Assembly (NCBI GenBank): GCA_021785095.1
Contig: JAJYGM010000259.1
Span: 4,252 to 27,570 of the forward strand
From: Actinomycetes bacterium
GTDB taxonomy: Bacteria; Actinomycetota; Acidimicrobiia; Acidimicrobiales; Bog-793
Direction of reading: 5' to 3'
DNA length: 23,319 nucleotides
The position numbers and the translations under genes are program-made. Shown here one piece after another: positions 9,228 to 17,208 of the stretch. Numbering within the stretch: position 1 is the first letter of the stretch; every line of letters begins with the position of its first letter. The notes beneath the pieces were generated by a model, which was not told the origin of the DNA, made no database searches, and was given only the letters and a program-made list of their open reading frames with translations.

Positions 9228-9656
9228 TCAGTGCACCGCGGCCTCGATCGCCTTCGTGTCCGCGCTCCGCAACCGTGACGCCGTGGCGACGAGCAGCTTG
9301 CGCACGGTCGACGGCGAGTCCTTCATCAGCTGGTTGAAGTCCTTCTGGTCGATGGCGAGCAGTTCCATGTCGGTCGCGGCCTGGACGGTCGCCGACCGGG
9401 GGAGGCGGTCGAGCAGCGCCAGCTCGCCGAAGTACCCGCCGGGGCCGAGCTCCGCCTGCTTGCGACCGCTGCGGAGCACGTTCGCCTTGCCGGAGAGGAT
9501 GAAATAGAAGGTCTGCCCGACCGATCCTTCGTCGCAGATCACGGTCCCGGACGACACCGACGTCGGCATCGCCCTCTTCTGGATCGTCTTCAGCTCCGCT
9601 CGCGAGCACTCGCTGAAGAGCCAGACACTGCTGAGATCAAGGTTCGCCCCTGCCAT
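9228..9656 (-). CDS. stand-alone cyclic-nucleotide-binding domain protein
   Basis: A 142-residue protein that is almost entirely one cNMP-binding domain of the CRP/PKA type. It has the beta-roll signature (GTVICDEGSVGQTFYFILSGKANVL) and an intact phosphate-binding cassette, FGELALLDRLPRSATV, whose Glu and Arg contact the cyclic nucleotide. The helical C-terminal hinge (LAIDQKDFNQLMKDSPSTVRKLLVATASRLR) follows. There is no DNA-binding, kinase or transport domain, so it probably senses cAMP and acts through a partner. The ATG at 9656 begins the domain directly. An upstream in-frame extension to 9812 overlaps glnB and looks non-coding. TACTCT lies 8 nt before the ATG, consistent with a leaderless start. 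The gene is downstream of glnB on the same strand. Confidence 0.82.
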   Translation of the reverse strand: MAGANLDLSSVWLFSECSRAELKTIQKRAMPTSVSSGTVICDEGSVGQTFYFILSGKANVLRSGRKQAELGPGGYFGELALLDRLPRSATVQAATDMELLAIDQKDFNQLMKDSPSTVRKLLVATASRLRSADTKAIEAAVH

Positions 9657-9664
9657 GACGCGAA

Positions 9665-9670
9665 AGAGTA
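9665..9670 (-). promoter_or_regulatory. possible -10 element of the cNMP-binding protein gene
   Basis: TACTCT on the minus strand fits TAnnnT and lies 8 nt before the ATG. No Shine-Dalgarno sequence is seen, so a leaderless transcript is possible. Confidence 0.4.
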
Positions 9671-9745
9671 GCGGGGCGGCGCAACCATTTCTCGTGCGCC
9701 CGCCCGACGATGGCAGAGGCCCGAAGGCTGCGGGCCCCGAAGGCA

Positions 9746-10117
<372 letters not shown>

Positions 10118-10168
10118 TCACGATACAAACGTGGTGTTGCAGCGCCGTACCCGGACGAAGAAGACCGC

Positions 10169-10195
10169 GTTACCCGGCCATGAATGCCGTGTTAA
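10169..10195 (-). promoter_or_regulatory. partial GlnR-like site upstream of glnB
   Basis: On the minus strand TTAAC (10195-10191) and GTAAC (10173-10169) are exactly 22 bp apart, two 11-bp steps, as in the GlnR consensus gTnAC-n6-GaAAC-n6-gTnAC. The middle box (TTCAT) is poor and there is no fourth box. It sits 85-111 nt before the glnB ATG, a suitable place for an activator. Confidence 0.35.
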
Positions 10196-10218
10196 GACCG
10201 GCCAACAGCGCGAACCGA

Positions 10219-10233
10219 GCCGATTACATCGGC
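10219..10233 (-). terminator. possible hairpin terminator of gpmA
   Basis: GCCGA/TCGGC with a 5-nt loop begins one base after the gpmA stop codon. The stem can extend by further pairs past a one-base bulge. No T-run follows, so the evidence is positional. Confidence 0.35.
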
Positions 10234-10234
10234 C

Positions 10235-11005
10235 TCAGCGAGCGGCAGCTGCGCCTGCCTGGTTCGCCACCGCGGCAGCCTTGGCCGCCACGACGTCGGG
10301 ATCGCCGAGATACCGCGGCTCGGCCGCGACCACGAGCTCGTCGTCGAGCTCGTACAGCCGTGGCACGCCGGTCGGGATGTTGACACCCACGATCTCGTCG
10401 TCCGGCACCGCCTCGAGATGCTTCAGCAGGGCGCGCATCGAGTTCCCGTGGGCGACCACGAGCACGCGCTCGCCTCGCAAGAGCTCGGGGGCGATCGCGT
10501 CTTCCCAGTACGGCAGCATGCGCTCGACCACATCGGCGAGGCACTCGGTGACCGGTAGCACCGACGCCGGGATCCCGCGATATCTCCGGTCGAAACGGGC
10601 GCTTGCCGGGTCGTCCGGCGGCAACGGCGGGGGCGGTACGTCGTAGCTCCTGCGCCACAGGGCGACTTGGTCAGCGCCGTGGCGAGCAGCAGTCTCCTTC
10701 TTGTTCAGCCCCTGGAGGCCGCCGTAGTGCCGCTCGTTGAGACGCCAGCTGCGGTGGACGGGCAGCCACGACCGGCCCATCACGTCGAGTGCGATGTTGG
10801 CCGTGCGGACCGCGCGTGTCAGAACGGAGGTGTGCACGACGTCGAAGTCGAGCCCGCTCAGCTCCCGCTCGGCAAGGAGCGTCTCGCCCGCTTCGCGCGC
10901 CTCTACCTCGCCGGTCTCCGTGAGGTCCACGTCCACCCAGCCGGTGAAACGGTTCTCGGCGTTCCACGTGCTCTCACCGTGGCGGAGCATGACGAGAGTG
11001 GGCAC
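10235..11005 (-). CDS. gpmA: 2,3-bisphosphoglycerate-dependent phosphoglycerate mutase
   Basis: GpmA interconverts 3- and 2-phosphoglycerate in glycolysis and gluconeogenesis through a phosphohistidine. The 256-residue protein has the RHGES motif with the catalytic His at position 9, [13 protein letters not shown], the [14 protein letters not shown] segment, [12 protein letters not shown] and the second active-site His in [11 protein letters not shown] (H186). All are as in the dPGM family. The GTG at 11005 gives the standard [16 protein letters not shown] start; there is no Shine-Dalgarno sequence, but TAGCCT lies 6 nt upstream, suggesting a leaderless mRNA. The C-terminal [17 protein letters not shown] is a normal actinobacterial tail. 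The gene lies between amt and glnB on the same strand, which is not a functional pairing I know of. Confidence 0.96.
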   Translation of the reverse strand: MPTLVMLRHGESTWNAENRFTGWVDVDLTETGEVEAREAGETLLAERELSGLDFDVVHTSVLTRAVRTANIALDVMGRSWLPVHRSWRLNERHYGGLQGLNKKETAARHGADQVALWRRSYDVPPPPLPPDDPASARFDRRYRGIPASVLPVTECLADVVERMLPYWEDAIAPELLRGERVLVVAHGNSMRALLKHLEAVPDDEIVGVNIPTGVPRLYELDDELVVAAEPRYLGDPDVVAAKAAAVANQAGAAAAR

Positions 11006-11011
11006 GCTCGG

Positions 11012-11017
11012 AGGCTA
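11012..11017 (-). promoter_or_regulatory. possible -10 element of gpmA
   Basis: TAGCCT (minus strand) is followed by exactly 6 nt and then the GTG start. This is the geometry of actinobacterial leaderless promoters. No convincing -35 was seen. Confidence 0.5.
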
Positions 11018-11090
11018 TCCCGGCACTCTCGGCGGACGGGGCGACGTCGTCCCAGTCCCTCCGCTTCGGCGTCTCCCTCAGTCCTCTCCC

Positions 11091-12785
11091 TCAGTCGTCG
11101 TCGGGTGGCCGCGGGGCGTCGGACCCTGCGTCGGACCCTGCGTCGAACCCTGCGTCGCACCCTGCGATGGGCGCTGGGCCGGAGTGCACCTCTTTTGTCG
11201 GCGCGCCCGCGCTGACCGGTGCTGCGGGCGCACGGGCACTCGCTCTGCTCGTGCCGAGGTGGGCCCCAGCAGCGCTCGCGAGGGCGAACGCGGCACCGGA
11301 CCTGATGGCACCCACTTCCTGTGGGAAGGCCTCCTCGTCATGGATCGCGAGGTCGCCGACCTCGAGGATCTCGTCCGGGTAGCGGGCTCCCCGGAGCACG
11401 AGCGAGACCAGCTTCATGATGACGAAGGTGATCACGGCTGACCACAAGATGACCCACATGGCGGCCCGGAACTGCTCCCACAGCTGGTGTGCAGACCCCG
11501 TGTACAACAGGCCGCCCACGCCGAACGGCGTGCAGGTGCCGTGCGGTGTCAGGTACGAGTGCGCGCTCGTGTTGACGACTTGCCCAGCAGTGCCGAGATG
11601 ACCGCAGCCGTACTCGATCATGCTCGGGTCGCCGAAGATCCCGAGCAGGAGGCCTCCGGCAAAGCCGGCGATGCCGTGGGTGTAGACGACGCCGAGCGCG
11701 TCGTCCACCTTCGAGAACGGCCGCACCTTCGGCAGGTAGTTCCAGGCCACCCAGACGACAGCGGTGCATATGAGCCCGATGAAGATGGCGCCTCGCCCGT
11801 TCACCCAGCCGGCACAGGGCGTGATGCCCACGAGACCGCAGATCATGCCGTTCACGCCGCCGAGGAAGGTCGGCTTGCGGGCCTTGGTGAACAGCCCGTC
11901 GAGCAGCATCCACCCGATGACGCCGGCCGCAGTCGCGAGGTTCGTGTTGATCACGGCCGCCGCCGCGCTCGCGCCGGCGTAGTACGGGTCGCCACCGTTG
12001 AAGCCGTTCCAACCGAGCCAGAGGATCCCGGCTCCAACGGCTGCCATGACGAGGTTGTTCGGCAGGGCATGCCTGCGATCTCGCAGCAATCGCGGTCCGA
12101 GCACCCATGCAGCAACGAAGCCCGACACGCCCGCAGACATGTGGATGACGTAGCCACCCGAGAAGTCGAGAGCGCCCTCCTGCGCGAGGTAGCCGCCGCC
12201 CCAGAGGAGGAAGGCGTCCACGCAGTAGACGAACGTCGACCAGAGCGGAACGAGGATGCACCAGGCGAGGAACTTGATGCGTCCGAGCACGCTCCCCATG
12301 AAGAGCAAAGGCGTGATCGCCGCGAACACGAACTGGAAGTAGGCGAGCGTGGCGGTCGGGAAGTGGAAGGGGATGATGGTGTTGGCGGCGGAGACGGCGC
12401 GGGACTGCTCGCCGGCGCTCGACGTGATCCCACCCGGCTTCCCGAGGAAGTTGTCGATGAAGTAGCTGAACCAGCTGCCGTGGTGCGAGAACTGGACCTG
12501 GACGCCGTTCACGACCCCGTTCCCGAACGAGGTCCCGCCGAAGCCCATCTTGTACTCCCACAGGACCCAGGCGATGAGCACGATGGAGAAGCCGGCGAAC
12601 GTCATCGCCAACACGTTCACCGCCCACTTCTTCGGGACGATGGAGGCGTACAGGACGGCAAGGGCAGGCAGGCTCATCAGGCCGACGAGGGTCGCGGCAG
12701 TGATCTGCCACGTGTTGTCGCCCGTGTTCAGCCAGCTTGGATAGGGGACGTAGCTGATGGCGCTCAGCGCGCCGACCAGGTGCAC
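11091..12785 (-). CDS. amt: ammonium transporter (Amt/MEP/Rh family)
   Basis: A 564-residue polytopic protein that conducts ammonium across the membrane. It has about eleven hydrophobic helices and the family landmarks: DFSGGYVIHMSAGVSGFV with the first pore His (about H215) and the conserved Asp, GWNGFNGG, and THGIAGFAGG with the second pore His (about H370). The regulatory cytoplasmic C-terminus (DEILEVGDLAIHDEEAF) is where PII proteins act. About 70 extra residues follow, rich in Ala and ending in a DAG-repeat stretch and PRPPDDD. That tail is unusual and partly encoded by a 12-bp tandem repeat. The GTG at 12785 has GAGAGGAG 10 nt upstream. A longer open frame to 13058 lacks membrane-protein character and was not used. 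A strong GlnR-like array lies about 160 bp upstream, fitting nitrogen-limitation control. Confidence 0.95.
   Translation of the reverse strand: MHLVGALSAISYVPYPSWLNTGDNTWQITAATLVGLMSLPALAVLYASIVPKKWAVNVLAMTFAGFSIVLIAWVLWEYKMGFGGTSFGNGVVNGVQVQFSHHGSWFSYFIDNFLGKPGGITSSAGEQSRAVSAANTIIPFHFPTATLAYFQFVFAAITPLLFMGSVLGRIKFLAWCILVPLWSTFVYCVDAFLLWGGGYLAQEGALDFSGGYVIHMSAGVSGFVAAWVLGPRLLRDRRHALPNNLVMAAVGAGILWLGWNGFNGGDPYYAGASAAAAVINTNLATAAGVIGWMLLDGLFTKARKPTFLGGVNGMICGLVGITPCAGWVNGRGAIFIGLICTAVVWVAWNYLPKVRPFSKVDDALGVVYTHGIAGFAGGLLLGIFGDPSMIEYGCGHLGTAGQVVNTSAHSYLTPHGTCTPFGVGGLLYTGSAHQLWEQFRAAMWVILWSAVITFVIMKLVSLVLRGARYPDEILEVGDLAIHDEEAFPQEVGAIRSGAAFALASAAGAHLGTSRASARAPAAPVSAGAPTKEVHSGPAPIAGCDAGFDAGSDAGSDAPRPPDDD
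11116..11163. repeat. 12-bp tandem repeat in the amt 3' end
   Basis: Four consecutive 12-bp units of the form GCGTCGGACCCT, with single-base changes in units 3 and 4, encode DAG(S/F) repeats at the Amt C-terminus on the minus strand. The repeat is in frame, so unit number can vary without breaking the gene. A separate 12-bp direct repeat (TCTCCCTCAGTC at 11072-11083 and 11085-11096) spans the stop codon just downstream. Confidence 0.85.
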
Positions 12786-12813
12786 GGGTCGACTACTCCT
12801 CTCAAACCGTCGA

Positions 12814-12845
12814 CGAGCCGAACGTGCTCGATTCGACTCGGCTCG
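12814..12845 (-). promoter_or_regulatory. hairpin in the presumed amt leader
   Basis: A perfect 8-bp inverted repeat (CGAGCCGA/TCGGCTCG) with a 16-nt loop lies 29-60 nt before the amt start codon, next to the ribosome-binding site. It may affect translation or mRNA stability. No known riboswitch class was recognised. Confidence 0.4.
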
Positions 12846-12941
12846 GCGCACCGCACCTTGGACGACGCTGTCGCTCGACCCAGTACGCCATGGCAGCAGC
12901 AGGCGGGATGACCCTGCTGACGACCAGGATGCCGGGCAGGG

Positions 12942-12979
12942 GTTTCGGCTCGGTGACGCACGTGTTATCAGTGTGTGAA
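12942..12979 (-). promoter_or_regulatory. GlnR-like operator array upstream of amt
   Basis: On the minus strand four pentamers occur at exact 11-bp steps: TTCAC-n6-ATAAC-n6-GTCAC-n6-GAAAC. The actinobacterial GlnR consensus is gTnAC-n6-GaAAC-n6-gTnAC-n6-GaAAC. The last two boxes match it fully and the first two match at the conserved AC and at most other positions. amt is a classical GlnR target, activated under nitrogen limitation. The array ends 157 nt upstream of the amt GTG. Confidence 0.65.
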
Positions 12980-13158
12980 CTGCCTCTTTCCGCGTGCTCG
13001 GCGGAAGTGGCAGCAACGCCGCCGGATATCCGGTACGCACCGCGCGGAAGAGGAGCAACGCGCTCCACCCCCCCGGGATCCGTGGTGCAAGCGATGGCGC
13101 ACCGGACGATCCCGGCCTCGCGTCGACGGTCGCGCGACAGCGACCGTCCGAACAGCGC

Positions 13159-13758
13159 CTAGCTCGTGGCTTCGATGCTCCTCGCCGCGGCGGCCACCGC
13201 CGTGCGCCCGCCCCGGTCCCGTGCAGCCCGGTCGTCGTCGGTCGGAAGGAGCTTCAGCTGCTGCGACATCCGGTACGACCGCACGAGCAGCCATGCCCCG
13301 GCCATCACGTACGGCATTCCGAAACCCCAGTAGTGCAAATTGAACACCCCCAGCCCGAAGAGGGCGGTGGCAACGGCGGCAGCCAGCCGTTTGCGCATCA
13401 TCGAGGCGATGAGGATCGAGAGCGACACGGCGAGAAGCACGACCTCGAGCGTGTGATAGCTGGACACGCCGACGTGCGCCGGGTTCAGCCTGCCGCTCCG
13501 CAGGCGCGCAGAGGGATCGCCGCTCACGAGCGCCGCTGTCACCACGAACGTGAGGAACGCGGCAACCGGTGCCCCGATCAGGCCGACCAGGCGCTCCTTG
13601 TCCGTCATGGATGAGGCGGCTCGCTCGAGATCGTCGCGGGTCATGGCGTCCTCGGATCTGCCAGATCTCCCGGCAGCGGACGGCTCGGCGGGCTTCAACG
13701 CCGCCGCACGCAGGCGCTCGCCGAGTGGGACCTTCGGATCCGCCGTGTTCGTGGGCAC
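13159..13758 (-). CDS. small membrane protein of unknown function
   Basis: A 199-residue protein. A polar N-terminus (TADPKVPLGERLRAAALKP, then a Ser/Arg linker) precedes three or four hydrophobic helices: LIGAPVAAFLTFVVTAALV, YHTLEVVLLAVSLSILIASMM, then AAAVATALFGLGVF running into FNLHYWGFGMPYVMAGAWLLV. The C-terminus is basic and polar. I do not recognise a named family; the N-terminal motif and the FNLHYWGFG segment look conserved, possibly lineage-restricted. The GTG at 13758 is preferred because TATCCT lies exactly 6 nt upstream, a leaderless geometry, and it keeps the N-terminal motif. An internal ATG (13643-13641) with GAGGA just upstream is the alternative. It is divergent from the ACT-domain gene. 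Confidence 0.75.
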   Translation of the reverse strand: MPTNTADPKVPLGERLRAAALKPAEPSAAGRSGRSEDAMTRDDLERAASSMTDKERLVGLIGAPVAAFLTFVVTAALVSGDPSARLRSGRLNPAHVGVSSYHTLEVVLLAVSLSILIASMMRKRLAAAVATALFGLGVFNLHYWGFGMPYVMAGAWLLVRSYRMSQQLKLLPTDDDRAARDRGGRTAVAAAARSIEATS

Positions 13759-13764
13759 GGCCGG

Positions 13765-13770
13765 AGGATA
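13765..13770 (-). promoter_or_regulatory. possible -10 element of the small membrane protein gene
   Basis: TATCCT on the minus strand, 6 nt before the GTG start and with no Shine-Dalgarno sequence between, is consistent with leaderless transcription. Confidence 0.5.
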
Positions 13771-13861
13771 CCGAGGGGCTGCCGGCCCGTTCCCGACCGG
13801 CGTCGCGAAAGACCAGCACGTAACAGAGAGTTCAAAGTTCGCTCGGACAGCCACGCCATCT

Positions 13862-13877
13862 TCGACCTAGCGTTCGA
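13862..13877 (+). promoter_or_regulatory. SOS-box-like palindrome over a possible -10 element
   Basis: TCGACC-TAGC-GTTCGA matches the actinobacterial LexA box TCGAAC-n4-GTTCGA at 11 of 12 positions. It overlaps TAGCGT (13868-13873), a TAnnnT hexamer lying 7 nt before the GTG of the ACT-domain gene. Repressor binding would block that promoter if transcription is leaderless. Confidence 0.35.
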
Positions 13878-13880
13878 ACG

Positions 13881-14534
13881 GTGCCGCGTTACTCCGTCGA
13901 GATCTCCCTGCAGGACCAGCCGGGCGCGTTGGGTGCGGTCGCCACTCTCATCGGCGCGATGGGAGGGGACGTCATCGACGTGGACGTGCTCGAGCACGGT
14001 CGCGGCCGTGCACGCGACGAGCTCACGGTCGAGCTGTCCGGCCCGAGCCAGGCCGAGGAGCTCGGGCGGCGACTCGGCGAGCTCCCGGGCGTGGACGTGG
14101 AGCAGCTCGCTCCGGTCGGAGAGTACGGCCACCACCTGCTCGTGGACGCCCTCGAAGTCGCCTCCGCCGTCGTCACGGAGACATCGGTCGACGGCGTCCT
14201 CGACGCGCTCGTGAGCGGGTGCGTGGCCGCCTTCGGCGTCTCGTGGGCTGTCCTGGCGCGCGAAGGCGAGGACCGACTCCTTGCCGCGGCCGGCCAAGTG
14301 CCGCCGGCGGTGGTGGCGAGTGCGGGCGGAGAAGGGCCGCGCTTCGTCGGGAGCGACGACTGTCTGGACCTTCCCATCGGCGCAGGCCCGGCGATGGGAG
14401 CGCTGGCCCTCGTCGTCGGCCGGGAGGGCTGGCCGTTCCTGAACCGGGAGCGCCGCGAGCTGACGACGCTCACGCACATCTGCGCAACGAGACTCGGCCA
14501 GCTAGGCCAGCTCGGGCAGCTCGATCACCCGTAG
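13881..14534 (+). CDS. ACT-domain protein with a GAF-like C-terminal part
   Basis: A 217-residue protein. Residues 1-75 form an ACT domain (YSVEISLQDQPGALGAVATLIGAMGGDVIDVDVLE), a fold that usually binds amino acids, with the PGAL turn typical of the ligand site. Residues about 85-205 (ALEVASAVVTETSVDGVLDALVSGCVAAFGVSWAVLAREGE...GALALVVGREGWPFLNRERRELTTLTHICATRL) resemble a GAF-type sensor, but this assignment is weak. No catalytic domain is seen, so a regulatory role is inferred. The end has a short GQL repeat. The GTG at 13881 gives an ACT domain without extension; there is no Shine-Dalgarno sequence and TAGCGT sits 7 nt upstream. It lies about 140 bp before dnaK but is probably a separate unit. 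Confidence 0.78.
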   Translation: MPRYSVEISLQDQPGALGAVATLIGAMGGDVIDVDVLEHGRGRARDELTVELSGPSQAEELGRRLGELPGVDVEQLAPVGEYGHHLLVDALEVASAVVTETSVDGVLDALVSGCVAAFGVSWAVLAREGEDRLLAAAGQVPPAVVASAGGEGPRFVGSDDCLDLPIGAGPAMGALALVVGREGWPFLNRERRELTTLTHICATRLGQLGQLGQLDHP

Positions 14535-14549
14535 GCGCCGCCATCTGCA

Positions 14550-14564
14550 GGCGGGACAGCCGCC
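14550..14564 (+). terminator. possible hairpin after the ACT-domain gene
   Basis: GGCGG/CCGCC with a 5-nt loop lies 16 nt after the stop and about 40 nt before the dnaK promoter. It is a weak terminator candidate without a T-run. Confidence 0.3.
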
Positions 14565-14605
14565 GAGTCCGAGCACCAGGTCGGAATGTATCTCTGCCGT
14601 GCGAG

Positions 14606-14637
14606 GTTGACAGTATCACGCTCAACTTGGTTATGCT
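14606..14637 (+). promoter_or_regulatory. dnaK operon promoter with HAIR-like dyad
   Basis: TTGACA (14607-14612) is a perfect -35 and TATGCT (14632-14637) a plausible -10, with a 19-bp spacer; a shifted -10 is possible. A dyad GTTGA-n11-TCAAC (14606-14626) overlaps the -35. HspR binds HAIR sites, CTTGAGT-n7-ACTCAAG, whose inner TTGA-n11-TCAA core is matched exactly in sequence and spacing; the outer bases differ. Since hspR is the fourth gene of this operon, autoregulated repression is likely. AAGGAG (14659-14664) is the ribosome-binding site of dnaK. Confidence 0.6.
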
Positions 14638-14673
14638 GAGTGCTGACAAACGACGAGTAAGGAGCAACGCACA

Positions 14674-16527
14674 ATGCCGAAGGCCGTAGGGATCGACCTC
14701 GGAACGACGAACTCGGTGGTGGCTTTCCTCGAGGCAGGAGAGCCCACCGTCATCCCCAACGCAGAAGGTGGGAGGACGACCCCGTCGGTAGTCGGTTTCG
14801 CGAAGTCCGGCGAGGTCCTCGTCGGTGAGGTCGCGAAGCGCCAGGCGATCACGAACCCGGACCGGACCATCCGTTCCGTCAAGCGCCACATGGGCACGAG
14901 CTGGACCGTCGACATCGACGGGAAGGCCTACACCGCCCAGGAGATCTCGGCTCGGATCCTGCAGAAGCTGAAGCGGGATGCCGAGTCCTACCTCGGTGAC
15001 ACCGTCACCCAGGCTGTCATCACGGTCCCGGCGTACTTCGACGACGCCCAGCGGACCGCGACCCAGGAAGCCGGCAAGATCGCCGGTCTCGAGGTGCTGC
15101 GCATCATCAACGAGCCGACGGCGGCCGCGCTCGCCTACGGGCTCGACAAGGAGGCGACCGACCAGACGGTCCTCGTGTTCGACCTCGGCGGCGGCACGTT
15201 CGACGTGTCGATCCTCGAGATCGGCGAGGGCGTCTTCGAGGTCAAGTCGACTTCGGGAAACACGCACCTCGGTGGCGACGACTGGGACCAGCGGGTCATG
15301 GACTGGCTGGTCAAGACGTTCAAGGACACCGAGGGCGTCGACCTCTCGAACGACAAGATGGCGATGCAGCGCTTGAAGGAAGCGGCCGAGAAGGCGAAGA
15401 TCGAGCTGTCCGCCGTCCAGGAGACGACGATCAACCTCCCGTTCATCACAGCGACCAACGAGGGACCGAAACACCTCGATGTGAAGCTCACGCGGGCGAA
15501 GCTCCAGGAGCTCACCGAGGACCTCGTCGAGGCCTGCCGTGGGCCGTTCGACTCCGCCATCTCCGACGCCAACCTCTCGAAGTCCGACATCGACCACGTC
15601 GTGCTGGTCGGTGGCTCGACCCGCATGCCGGCGATCCAGGACCTCGTGCAGCAGCTGACCGGCAAGGAGCCGCACAAGGGCGTGAACCCGGACGAGGTCG
15701 TCGCCGTCGGCGCCGCCATCCAGGCCGGAGTGCTGAAGGGCGAGGTGAAGGACATCCTCCTCCTCGACGTGACCCCGCTCAGCCTCGGCATCGAGACGAA
15801 GGGCGGCATCACGCACAAGCTCATCGAGCGCAACACGACCATCCCGACCCGCCGGTCGGAGATCTTCACCACGGCCGAGGACAACCAGCCCTCCGTCGAG
15901 ATCCACGTCCTCCAGGGCGAGCGCGAGATGGCCATGTACAACAAGACGCTCGGCAAGTTCCAGCTCGTGGACCTGCCGCCTGCACCCCGCAACGTCCCGC
16001 AGATCGAGGTCGCCTTCGACATCGACGCCAACGGGATCGTGCACGTGTCCGCGAAGGACCTTGCCACCGGCAAGGAGCAGTCGATGACCATCACGGGCCA
16101 GTCCTCGTTGCCGAAGGACGACATCGAGCGGATGGTCCGCGATGCCGAGCAGCACGCCGCCGACGACCGCCGGCGTCGCGAGGAGGCGGAGGCTCGCAAC
16201 CAGGCCGACACCCTCGTGTACCAGACCGAGAAACTCCTCCGTGAGCAAGGCGACAAAGTGCCCGCTGACGACCGGAAGGCGGTCGAGTCCGCCCTCTCGG
16301 ATGTGAAGGAGAAGCTCACAGGGAGCGACGTCGACGCGCTCAACCGGAGCCTCGACGTCCTCCGGACGGCTTCACAGCACCTCGGTCAGAGGATGTACGA
16401 GCAGGCCGCCTCGCAGCAGGGCACCTCGACCGGCAGCACCTCGACCGACGGTGCCGCCACCTCCGACGAGGACGTGGTGGACGCCGAGATCGTGGACGAC
16501 CCTGAGAGCGGTGCGGCAGGCGCATGA
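14674..16527 (+). CDS. dnaK: Hsp70 chaperone DnaK
   Basis: DnaK is the ATP-driven Hsp70 chaperone that binds unfolded peptides in the cytoplasm and works with DnaJ and GrpE. The 617-residue product has the full set of ATPase signatures: GIDLGTTNS (6-14), [23 protein letters not shown] (phosphate loop from about 170) and [11 protein letters not shown]. The interdomain linker [11 protein letters not shown] (about 364-374) and the beta-sandwich peptide-binding domain follow. The C-terminal lid ends in a Gly/Ser/Thr-rich stretch and the [16 protein letters not shown] acidic tail. Length and order are normal for actinobacteria. The ATG follows a good AAGGAG. It is the first gene of a five-gene heat-shock operon and its stop overlaps the grpE start. 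Confidence 0.99.
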   Translation: MPKAVGIDLGTTNSVVAFLEAGEPTVIPNAEGGRTTPSVVGFAKSGEVLVGEVAKRQAITNPDRTIRSVKRHMGTSWTVDIDGKAYTAQEISARILQKLKRDAESYLGDTVTQAVITVPAYFDDAQRTATQEAGKIAGLEVLRIINEPTAAALAYGLDKEATDQTVLVFDLGGGTFDVSILEIGEGVFEVKSTSGNTHLGGDDWDQRVMDWLVKTFKDTEGVDLSNDKMAMQRLKEAAEKAKIELSAVQETTINLPFITATNEGPKHLDVKLTRAKLQELTEDLVEACRGPFDSAISDANLSKSDIDHVVLVGGSTRMPAIQDLVQQLTGKEPHKGVNPDEVVAVGAAIQAGVLKGEVKDILLLDVTPLSLGIETKGGITHKLIERNTTIPTRRSEIFTTAEDNQPSVEIHVLQGEREMAMYNKTLGKFQLVDLPPAPRNVPQIEVAFDIDANGIVHVSAKDLATGKEQSMTITGQSSLPKDDIERMVRDAEQHAADDRRRREEAEARNQADTLVYQTEKLLREQGDKVPADDRKAVESALSDVKEKLTGSDVDALNRSLDVLRTASQHLGQRMYEQAASQQGTSTGSTSTDGAATSDEDVVDAEIVDDPESGAAGA

Positions 16528-17204
16528 CTGACGCGAGTGAGGACCGGAACACCTCGGCCGGGGAGGACTTCCCGGCCGAGGAGCCGGTGAGCGGCGGGCA
16601 TCCCACCCCGCGGGGCAGTGAGGCCGGTGAAGTTGGTGCGGCCGAGGAGGGTGAGGCCGCCGCCGAGACCGGCGGTACCACCCAGCCCGAGGCCGAACCA
16701 GAGGGAGCCAAGTCTCACGCCGGCAACACCGGGAACGGCGAGACCCTCGAACGCCTCATCGAGCAGGACATCGACAGGTTGGTGGCCGAGCGCGACGAGT
16801 ACCTCGACTCGCTCCGTCGCCTGCAGGCCGACTTCGACAACTACCGGAAGCGGGCGGTCCGCCAGCAGACCGAGCTCCTCGAGCGTGCCTCCGCGAACGT
16901 GCTCGTCGAGCTCCTCCCGGTGCTCGACGCGCTCGACCTGGCGGACGCACACGCCGGCGACGGCGACGACACCGCCGCGTTGACGCAGATCGCCACGTTG
17001 CTCCGCGGAACGCTCGAGCGCGAGGGTCTCGAGCGGATCGATGCGGTCGGCGTCGCGTTCGACCCGACGATCCACGACGCAGTGGCGCACGAGCCTGCCG
17101 GTGAGGACGACGAGACGAAGGGATCGGTCTCGGAGGTGATGCGATCGGGTTACCGCCTGAAGGGGCGCGTCGTGCGTCCCGCGATGGTGAAGGTGAAGGG
17201 CTGA
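16524..17204 (+). CDS. grpE: nucleotide exchange factor GrpE
   Basis: GrpE is the dimeric exchange factor that releases ADP from DnaK. The 226-residue protein starts with a disordered acidic Glu/Gly-rich region (about 1-75). A long helix ([20 protein letters not shown], then [10 protein letters not shown]) and a four-helix part with [11 protein letters not shown] follow. The C-terminal beta domain has the family signature [18 protein letters not shown]...[22 protein letters not shown]. The ATG shares four bases with the dnaK stop (ATGA) and lacks its own clear ribosome-binding site, so translation is probably coupled. Four bases separate its stop from dnaJ. Confidence 0.98.
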   Translation: MTDASEDRNTSAGEDFPAEEPVSGGHPTPRGSEAGEVGAAEEGEAAAETGGTTQPEAEPEGAKSHAGNTGNGETLERLIEQDIDRLVAERDEYLDSLRRLQADFDNYRKRAVRQQTELLERASANVLVELLPVLDALDLADAHAGDGDDTAALTQIATLLRGTLEREGLERIDAVGVAFDPTIHDAVAHEPAGEDDETKGSVSEVMRSGYRLKGRVVRPAMVKVKG

Positions 17205-17208
17205 GCAG

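Larger units (their letters stand above)
12786..13158. other. intergenic region upstream of amt (373 bp)
   Basis: No protein-coding gene is supported here: open frames on both strands are compositionally biased and lack family features. The region holds the amt ribosome-binding site, an inverted repeat (12814-12845) and a four-box GlnR-like array (12942-12979). Between 12990 and 13158 I see nothing specific beyond the end of the membrane-protein gene at 13159. Confidence 0.7.

Noticed and set aside
12802..13068. Coding gene upstream of amt
   Set aside because: Frames in this gap have no recognisable features and overlap the GlnR-like array and leader.
14607..14645. CIRCE element (HrcA operator) before dnaK
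   Set aside because: GAGTGCTGA resembles one half-site, but the left half-site is not found at the required 9-nt spacing. The hspR context favours HAIR control.
14470..16248. 592-residue minus-strand frame opposite dnaK
   Set aside because: It is an antisense shadow, with composition dictated by dnaK codons.
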